Shown: positions 56,530-64,000 of the stretch, one piece after another
Layout of the letters: every line of letters begins with the position of its first letter
Position numbering within the stretch: the stretch's first letter is position 1
NCBI GenBank assembly: GCA_038501195.1
Contig: JBBPUQ010000002.1
Span: forward strand, 2,728,001-2,792,000
Direction: 5' to 3'
DNA length: 64,000 nucleotides
From: Nemania diffusa
Lineage: Eukaryota; Ascomycota; Sordariomycetes; Xylariales; Xylariaceae
Notes under the pieces: generated by a model
Told to the model about the DNA's origin: nothing
Databases searched by the model: none
Seen by the model: the letters and a program-made list of their open reading frames with translations, nothing else
Made by a program: the position numbers and the translations under genes

Positions 56530-58582
56530 ATGACCCGTCGCAAAGTCACGCTGTTTGCGTCGAACCACTTCCTCGCGGAGCCCAAGGTCGCTAATACGGA
56601 AATCAACCACATAGAAAGGGAGCCATACTCGGTGTTGGAGCAACCTCTAGGTACCGCCAAACATGTTCGAATCGTGGGCATTGGCGCTGGTGCAAGCGGC
56701 CTCAATATGATACGGACTCTTCGAAGGAACTTGAAAAACTACGAGCACATCGTATACGAGAAGAATAGCAAGGTTGGGGGAACATGGTTCGAAAACAGAT
56801 ATCCTGGCTGCCGGTGCGATGTGCCGAGTCACAACTACCAATTCTCCTGGCGACCGAATCCTGAGTGGTCAAACTTCTTCTCACCAGCTGAGGAGATAGA
56901 AAAGTACCTGGACCGGATATGCGAGGAAGAGCACATGGCAGATGTAATCAAGACTCGGCATAGAGTGACTGGAGCGTGGTGGGACGAATCACGGGGCCTC
57001 TGGGATCTAAGCGTGCAAAATTTGGAAACCGGCGAAGAATTTCGGGACCATGCCAACTTCATTGTCGACGCCTCCGGCATTCTCAAGTAAGGCCAAAAAT
57101 AGCCCACCAAACATCGATAGGATGACCTTCGCTCGATGCTGACTATATATTCTAGTAACTGGAAGTGGCCAGAAATTCCGAACTTAGAGAGCTTTCAAGG
57201 TGAACTAATTCATACCGCGAACTGGCCAAAAGATTTCGACTACGCGAATAAAACCGTGGCTGTCATTGGCAATGGCTCATCTGGCATTCAGGTCGTGCCA
57301 GCGATTCTCCCAGGTTCGGCTTGACAGTATTATTATTATTTTTTAGATGCTCACTTGGCTGACTTCTATCCTAGCTGTCAAGAAACTCTATCATTTTATC
57401 CGCACTCCCACGTGGATTTTACCTCCTCGGATATTGACTATGATGATGATGGATACGCCAGCCAAATCCGTATTAGGCCAGCTCGAGCTTGATAAGAAGG
57501 AGAATTTCAGCGCCGCGCAAATTGAGAAATTCAAAAGCGATCCTGATTTATACAAGAAATTCGTTAAGAATATTGAGCTAGACCTTAATAGTGCATTTGC
57601 GGTTGTAAGTATCATACGCGTCTCCTAGCCGAACCTCGAGATAACTAACACGCATTCTAGCTTCTCAATGGCGGCCGAGTTCAGCAATTTGCCACCGGAA
57701 AAGTCATAGAATGGATGACAGCATGTCTAGGTGGCGATGAGAAGCTTTGCAAAGCTCTAATTCCTACATATCCCCTGGGGTGTCGGCGAATGACACCAGC
57801 CCCAGGCTATCTTGAAGCCCTACAATCGCCTAATACTGAGGTGATTACAGAGGGCATTGCAGGTATTGTTAAGGAAGGGATCCAGCTCAAGTCGGGAGAG
57901 ATCATCAAGCTTGATGCCATCATCTGCGCGACCGGCTTCGATACGTCGTTCACCCCCCGATTCCCGCTTGTAGGGAGAGAAGGCAATGTCCAGGACAAGT
58001 TCCGAAGAGAGATACCAAGAAGCTACATGTCATGTGCGCTTTCTGGTGTACCGAATTACTTTAGTAAGAAGATTCAGACACAATCCTATGCTATTACAAG
58101 CAGTCCACTGGCCACTCAGCTAACCTCTTCTTTGCTCGATAGCTATTATGGGCCCAAGCGCTCCTATCGGACATGGTAGCGTCTTCACGTTAACGGAACA
58201 CATTGCGCGGTATATAACACGCGCTATCCATAAATGCCAGGTGGAGGGCATCAAAGCGATATGTCCCTCGGACGGGGCAGTGGCCGACTTTAGTGCGCAC
58301 ATTACTACTTTCATGCCTCGCACGTCATGGGCAGCTTCGTGCTCGTCATGGTTCAAGGGCGGCAAGGTTGATGGGCCAGTTACTGCGCTCCATCCAGGAA
58401 GCCGGATACACTTCTTTCATATGCTGGAGAACTTTCGCGGCGAGGACTGGGAATATGCCTATGACCACCCTTCTTCTAACCGCTTCGGTTATCTGGGCAA
58501 TGGCTTCTCTACAAAAGAGCTCGATCCAACATTCGACTCGACGTGGTACCTGGGGGCGGATGCCGATGCACCTGTGGTATGA
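56530..58582 (+). CDS. Baeyer-Villiger-type flavin monooxygenase (595 aa, 5 exons)
   Basis: Exons are 56530-57086, 57156-57313, 57375-57604, 57661-58063 and 58143-58582 with introns of 69, 61, 56 and 79 bp. An FAD Rossmann motif is at about 50 (VGIGAGASGLNMIRTL), a second, NADPH-type, is VAVIGNGSSGIQVVPAIL, and between them lies the type I Baeyer-Villiger fingerprint FxGxxxHxxxWP as FQGELIHTANWP. KVGGTWFENRYPGCRCD is the usual FAD-binding continuation, and ICATGFDTSF the ATG motif. Such enzymes insert oxygen next to a ketone, often in steroid, alkyl-ketone or secondary metabolism. No biosynthetic cluster partners adjoin it. The substrate cannot be read. Confidence 0.9.
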
Positions 58583-59646
58583 GCAGCTCTGCATTCATTT
58601 TTCTAGTAGTGTCGTCTAGGCACTTGGCTTATCAAAGTTATTGATGAGCTAAAACACATGATCCACTTACAAGGACTTCACACATATGTGAGCATCAAGG
58701 AGAAGGATAGATGGGCAGTAGACCTACCAAAGCATTTACGCTTAGCAGCGGCGTATACATCTAATTAGATAGTTGACTATCTCCGGGGTTGAGGGATTCT
58801 GTACATACTAACGTAAGCCTAGATTAGCATTTTAGGTATACTAAGGCATATCATGACGAAAGCCGAACCTTGCGGTAGCTAGGATGTGACGCTAGCGATC
58901 CGTGATGCCTTGTGCCTTTGAATAATCTTTCGTATCTCTGTACTGCGCTTGAACGTTTGTGTATGAGGTAGCTAGAGCTCCATACTGAGGTATACATATA
59001 ATTATATGCCCCAACTGACCTTGAAAGCCCTTTTCTTACTTTCCGCGGATCACGCCTCATTATCCTTCGATATCAAATATCAACTCATAGCCAACCCTAA
59101 GTCCATATTGTTCCTTTACTATTCGCTTTCAGTTCATGAGCCTCTCTTAGTCTCGCTAAGGAAGATATTGAGTTCTAGGCCCAATACTAACTCGTCAATA
59201 AGACACACATTCAACAGCCATATCGCAGGGCGCTAGCAGGAGCACAAGCACAGGCTAGACCATCAAATGAGGAGACGAGACTACCTCATCCTTTCCGGGC
59301 CTCGTCACTCGATACCTAGTCATTTTGTCATGACCACGGGGAATTCAAGGTTATGGTCCGATGTAACTAACCCTATTCATACTTTTTAAGGTTCTCCCAA
59401 TGGCGTGATCGTGTTTAAGTTGGCGCCTCGGCTTCGCAGGCTAAACAATAAAAATAGACAGATATCCCCCGAAGAGAACTCTTCAACCACTCTGAGAACC
59501 AGCAAAAGAAGAGACTCGTGTGCCAGAGCCATCTCCTGAGCATTCCATCTTTCACTTTACCCTCGACGAAACACTGCTATTATACGAGCGCAGTTCTTAT
59601 TTCGGCAAAAATTATAATCGGAATTTCCAACGAGAGAACTGTTAGC
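58583..59646. other. Intergenic, nothing recognised
   Basis: This lies between the monooxygenase and the small unrecognised gene. Short open frames have no support. The right end carries the leader of the next gene. Confidence 0.5.
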
Positions 59647-60338
59647 ATGGGTAATCAGGCTGTAAGCCTCCCAGATGAAGGCCAGCAGAGCCAAATGACG
59701 GGAAAGCAGACTGGGGTTTTCGCAGGACCAAGTAACCAAAGCCAGAGCGAGGAAGATTGGACTCAGTCGAATAAACACCCCGCTAGCCTTTGTGGAGAAC
59801 TGGGCAGCCAGAGCCAGAGCAAAATCATGGCCGACGGAAAACAACCCGCAGTTGCAGAAGCCAAAAACAACCCAGAAGTTTCCCAAGGTGATGAAGCCAA
59901 TAAGAATAGACGCAGAGTCTTCATTAAGACGCCTAGTCGTAACCAAGTATATACCATTACCGTGAATGGAGAACAGGTTGCAGTCCCTTGGGATAGGGAC
60001 ATAGTTGAGTACGATTGGGTCTATGAAGACGAGGCGGATCCAGATGACATTGTAAGTTCTAGCCAACTTAGACCATCACTACATAAATTATGCAGAACAG
60101 CTGACGGGTTCTAAGGCCGCAGACAACTTACAGGATCTCCTGGCTCGTGAAGAAGCGAATTGGGAGGCATCTTTCCATCTTATCCCTCAACGATTTCTCC
60201 GAATCAACAGCAATGGTCACTGTGAAACCATAATACCATTGCAATGGAGGTAAGATTCTACTGCCTAATATCGGCGTAGTCGCAAAGTTTATGATGCTAA
60301 CTGGTGCTATGTTCAGTAAACGATGGTTTATATTATAA
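59647..60338 (+). CDS. Unrecognised small protein (191 aa, 3 exons)
   Basis: Proposed exons are 59647-60051, 60101-60249 and 60317-60338, with introns of 49 and 67 bp (GTAAGT..ACAG; GTAAGA..TTCAG with a GCTAAC branch). The total is a whole number of codons and ends WFIL-stop. An alternative acceptor 15 bp downstream also keeps frame. I know no family. The first 80 residues are Gln/Ser/Asn-rich and disordered (QSQSEEDWTQSNKHP); then comes a compact-looking stretch (RRVFIKTPSRNQVYTITVNG, VAVPWDRDIVEYDWVYED) and a helical end (DNLQDLLAREEANWEASFHL). No signal peptide or membrane segment is seen. It may be a lineage-restricted gene. The splice frame is the main support. Confidence 0.5.
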
Positions 60339-61512
60339 GATCCACATCTTCATAATATAACAATAGATTATGGAAAGTTTCGAGCAACTGTTAACACCTA
60401 AAATCCCCAAAACGTACCTCTTTCACTTATAATTAATTATCGACGGAAATCTATGTTATAACAAGGGACGACAATCTTTTAATATATATATACTCAAAAA
60501 AAAAAGGGGGGGGAGGGGAGGGGAATTATTCACAAATTCTTTTTATAACGTATTATTGTTTATAACTTGCTATAGATTAAACTATTACAAAATTTGACAC
60601 AATGCATTTAGTCCCCACAGCCTGAGCAACGCAATCGAGTAGCACCAGATTGTCCGCGAATGGTATTGTCATGCGTTGGTTCTGTCCTCTCTCAATGTTA
60701 CCTATCAGAATTAGACCTGACCTAGAGTTGGTGTTATTTGGCACACCAATATCAGGCGGAGGGAATATCTAGATAGCGTTGAATTTTAATTGAACTACTA
60801 CAGCGCTTGTTTTGACCTGTTAGGTTAATATGTTCGTTTAGGGTTGAATCAGCCATTTCATGTCTACTTGGCATATAGAGTATCTGAATTACCTATCTGC
60901 GGCATCGGCTGTTCCAATCACACGATCCTTTTCGGAGGTTTAAATACCTAGAGTAAGGGATGTAGTTATTGGATGCCCCAAATTTTCACAGTTGGAACGA
61001 GAATTAAGGCCAGACCGGCGAGAATTGCCAATTCCTGATGGAATAGGGATTAGCACCGCTCCACGTATCTAAACTAGCCTATACATGCCAATGTGAAGTA
61101 ATAGAAGCTCACTATAGGTGGGTAAGGTTCTCCAAGGTCCACTACAGAATAGGTACTCCCGCTAGCCTACCTACATACCTACTATACACTAGGTACCTAC
61201 CCCATTACCCCAATTTGTCTCCATCCCAGCAAGCATGCCGAAGACGCAGCACCCATGTTACAGCACTCTTTAGGTAGGTCGTTTAGGTGACAAAAACGGG
61301 ACAAATATAGCCGAAATCACGGAAGCTTCAACCTCACTTCTTCTCTTTCATACTCATTATTTCTATTCTGTATCTTTATTTAGCTATTCTTATTCGACCG
61401 ATACCCTGCTGTATTGCGCGCTTCAAATAAAAAATTATAGTTGAATTGGATATTTTGTGATTGCGGTGGTCTTTACCAACACGGTAGTCGAGGCGGGTGA
61501 GCTTACAGGAAA
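60339..61512. other. Intergenic with G-rich tract
   Basis: AT-rich spacer with a polypurine tract at 60496-60525 and TAGGTA words at 61140-61285. The right end is the promoter of the flavocytochrome gene. No coding sequence is supported. Confidence 0.5.
60506..60523 (+). other. G-quadruplex-prone G tract
   Basis: After a run of ten A come eight G, A, four G, A, four G on the plus strand. That gives at least four GGG runs with single-base loops, the classic pattern for a stable G-quadruplex. It lies 170 bp after the small unrecognised gene. Confidence 0.6.
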
Positions 61513-63323
61513 ATGGCGGAGAAACTGATCAGTGCAACAGAAGGTGAGAAAATCACAAATCACTCGAGATCGCAAAGACATCGGTCTTGCCGACATGATT
61601 GATAATTTATTATCGGTACCAGTAAAGCCTATGACAAATAGCTAACGAATATGAGTTAGTTGAAAAGCACACCACACCTGAAAGCTGTTGGGTGGTGTTG
61701 TATGGCAATGTGTACGACGTGACAGAATTCCTGTCATCACATCCAGGAGGCTCCAAGATCATCCTCCAGCTCGCAGGCCGCGACGCCACCGAGGAGTACG
61801 ACCCCATCCATCCGCCGGGGACGCTGGAGGAGAACCTGAAGCCTGAGGCCAAGCTTGGGCGGATCGACCCGGCAACGCTAGCCCAGACGACTAAACCGGC
61901 GGCTAAGGACGGAGGGACGCCCGAGTCGTTGGAAGACGACGATACCCCGCCGCCCATGGAGACGTTGCTGAACCTCGACGAGATCGAGCAGGTGGCCAAG
62001 AAGAAGATCTCGGACAAGGCGTGGGCGTACTACTGGTCCGCGAGCGACGACCTGTGGACCAAGAAGAACAACAACACCGTGTACCGGGACATCCTGCTGC
62101 GGCCGCGCGTCTTCTTCGACTGCACGAGCTGCGACCTCACAACGACGCTCCTGGGCGAGCACAAGGTGGGCATGCCCATCTTCGTGTCGCCCGCCGCCAT
62201 GGCGCGCCTCGCGCACCCGGACGGCGAGCAAGGGATCGCGCGGGCCTGCGCGCGCTTCGGCGCGATGCAGATCGTCTCGAACAACGCGTCGATGACGCCG
62301 GAGCAGATCGTGTCCGACGCGGCGCCGGGGCAGACCTTCGGGTGGCAGCTGTACGTGCAGACGGACCGCGCCAAGAGCGAGGCCACGCTCGCGCGCATCA
62401 ACCGCATGCCCGAGCACTACAAGTTCATCTGTCTGACGCTCGACGCGCCCGTGCCCGGCAAGCGCGAGCTCGACGAGAAGCAGAACTTCAAGGGCGCCTT
62501 CCGCGTCGCCTCGGGCGTCAAGGCTAAAGGCGAGCCAGAGCGGCCTGGTGGCGGCGGCGTCGGGCAGCAGCTGTTCTGGGGCACGGCTGCCGACCTCACG
62601 TGGAAGACCGCGCTGCCCTGGCTTGCAAAACACACGAGTCTGCCGATTGTGCTCAAGGGCGTCCAGACGCACGAGGACGCGTACCTGGCGGCGAGGTATG
62701 CGCCCCAGGTCAAGGCTGTTATTCTATCGAACCATGGCGGACGGGCGCTGGACACGGCGCCCCCGGCTATACACACCCTGCTCGAGATTCGGAAGTACTG
62801 CCCCGAGGTCTTCAATCATATAGACGTCTGGGTCGACGGCGGCATCAAGCGTGGTACGGACGTCGTGAAAGCGCTAGCGCTTGGAGCCAAGGCTGTCGGT
62901 GTCGGGCGGGCTGCATTATTCGGCTTGGGTGCCGGTGGTCAGGAGGGTGTTGAACGTACATTGGAAAGTATGTTGCCGTAGCCTCTATTCTTTCTTCCCT
63001 TTGCGTTGCTTCTCTCTCCTATTCATCATCTCAGGGCTAGGGGCCCTCGTTAATTTTAAGAGGCGTGATGCTAACTTGTCTCTTAACTTAAATAGTCTTA
63101 CAGGCAGAAACCGTTACTTGCATGAAACTTCTAGGCGCTAAGAACATATCGGAACTTAGCCCGAGACACGTAAGTCTAATACCGGTGACTTATAGCCAGC
63201 TTATCATACTCAACTAACACATCTATGTAGATCAACACGAGGAAAGTTGAGAGGGATATATTTGATGGTGATGCAAATTTGGAGACGTTTGGGCTTTGGG
63301 AGAAAGTCAAGTCTAAGTTGTGA
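61513..63323 (+). CDS. Flavocytochrome b2-like 2-hydroxy-acid dehydrogenase with C-terminal SKL (507 aa, 4 exons)
   Basis: Exons are 61513-61543, 61642-62967, 63096-63169 and 63231-63323 with introns of 98, 128 and 61 bp. The N-terminal cytochrome b5 domain carries heme ligands His43 (SSHPGGSK) and His66 (PIHPPGTL). The FMN-dependent alpha-hydroxy-acid dehydrogenase barrel follows from about 125: [41 protein letters not shown], the catalytic SNHGGRALD (active-site His/Arg), [16 protein letters not shown] and [11 protein letters not shown]. Yeast Cyb2 oxidises L-lactate in the mitochondrial intermembrane space; here there is no presequence, and the last residues are VKSKL, a peroxisomal PTS1. 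If intron 3 is retained the protein stops at ESMLP without it. The substrate may be L-lactate or another 2-hydroxy acid. Confidence 0.9.
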
Positions 63324-63882
63324 GCTTTATCATATAGAAGAGATCCTAGGGTACATTGTGTTAGAGCGTGGTGTCAATGTACAGGAATATGAATCTACAC
63401 GCCGTATTCAGCATTGTATACATACTCATGAGATCATGGTTGCTTCTATTGGAAAGACATCATTAGTAGTTTAATTGGCAGCTCGTCTCTTTTAAGAACA
63501 GACAACAGCTGCATGAATAGTATTATTCTACAGTTAGTCGACGATGCTGAAGATTGCTTCAGCAAATTCATTAACAACTAGGTGGTTGTTTATTTGATTA
63601 TTCTCAAGTTACTACCCGCCTCGAAAGACCTTGACCTTACTCATTCCCCTTCTTATAGTAGTTGCAATTCGGGAACGATCAGGTGTCTCAGTTATTACGT
63701 CACGAGATGTCTTGGGTGCTTTGTTCAATTTGGCCCAGCCACATTTTCTACACCGAGGTAGTAGACTCGCTCGCTCGCTTTCATTTAGGTTGTTTCGTTT
63801 CTCGGAGATCAATGCACTTTGTTTCTCAAGCTTTTTATCATATTCAATCTTGTCTCTCTACAAGATAAGGAGTGTAATCAAA
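63324..63882. other. Intergenic
   Basis: Spacer between the flavocytochrome gene and the gene starting at 63883. Nothing else is recognised. Confidence 0.5.
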
Positions 63883-64000
63883 ATGGCAGATATGAAATCT
63901 GATACATCTGAGACAGGACCAGCGCCTGCAAAGAAGAACCACTTTAGGCGCTTCTGGTGGGTTTACCTGCTCGTCTTCCTTATCATTGCTACTGTTGTTA
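63883..64000 (+). CDS. 5' end of a DUF3712-like membrane protein gene (partial)
   Basis: ATG at 63883 opens a frame to the window edge: a short polar N-terminus (MADMKSDTSETGPAPAKK) with basic residues, then FRRFWWVYLLVFLIIATVV, a hydrophobic transmembrane segment. A short cytosolic tail with a K/R-F-W-W start of a single membrane helix is the usual N-terminus of fungal DUF3712 proteins, whose extracytosolic part lies beyond the window. Only 39 codons are visible, so the family call is tentative. Confidence 0.5.
   Translation, partial: MADMKSDTSETGPAPAKKNHFRRFWWVYLLVFLIIATVV

Noticed and set aside
61878..62672. 264-codon open frame on the minus strand
   Set aside because: It is the GC-rich antisense shadow of the flavocytochrome; the protein is a compositional Arg/Leu/Ala product without domains.
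63170..63323. Reading the 3' region as a separate gene
   Set aside because: It joins in phase to the flavocytochrome and supplies its conserved C-terminus.
1..64000. tRNA, rRNA, CRISPR, intact transposon or biosynthetic cluster
   Set aside because: No cloverleaf box pairs, spaced repeats, transposase/RT motifs or synthase domains were seen on either strand by eye.

Overview
This window looks like nuclear DNA of a filamentous ascomycete (Pezizomycotina, probably Sordariomycetes; I cannot name the species). The evidence is short introns (about 47-150 bp) with GT...AG ends and CTAAC/CTGAC branch points, moderate intron density, typical fungal families (NACHT-like DUF7708 protein, KH-domain PBP2/Rnc1, Inp2-like vezatin, Kre9/Knh1-type GPI protein, DUF3712) and an AT-rich, RIP-like block at the left edge. 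I see no rRNA, tRNA, CRISPR array, intact transposon or secondary-metabolite cluster.

Layout. 1-1960 is a very AT-rich degenerate satellite-like block, followed by 1.6 kb without genes. 3.5-10.5 kb holds a AAA+ ATPase, a divergently transcribed DUF7708/STAND-like gene and a broken PD-(D/E)XK-like fragment, an accessory-looking stretch next to the AT-rich block. 11.5-55.2 kb is core genome: KH RNA-binding protein, CENP-K-like protein, dUTPase, pyridoxal kinase, PCNA, Inp2-like peroxisome protein, EMC6, GTPBP1-like GTPase, a SNAP-25/Sec9-like SNARE in 13 exons, SDH assembly factor 3, a DEAH/DEIH helicase like Dhr2, an unrecognised basic protein with an in-frame TAG, a peroxisomal MaoC hydratase, tubulin cofactor E, a CCCH zinc-finger protein, SDH2, the PP2C Ptc7, a GPI-anchored Ser/Thr-rich protein and histidine methyltransferase Hpm1. 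56.5-64 kb is more accessory: a Baeyer-Villiger-type monooxygenase, an unrecognised small gene, a flavocytochrome b2-like 2-hydroxy-acid dehydrogenase ending in SKL, and the 5' end of a DUF3712-like gene cut by the window edge.

Themes. Dut1, PCNA and the CENP-K candidate serve DNA replication and segregation; SDH2 and its assembly factor SDHAF3 lie 12 kb apart; three genes point to peroxisomes (Inp2-like, MaoC-SKL, flavocytochrome-SKL). Intergenic DNA is littered with short TAGGTA/TACCTA palindromic tracts. The most unusual items are the SNARE paralogue whose second SNARE motif lacks the ionic-layer glutamine, and the flavocytochrome whose peroxisomal SKL exists only if two 3' introns are spliced. 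All exon borders were deduced by eye from splice signals, frame and family similarity.
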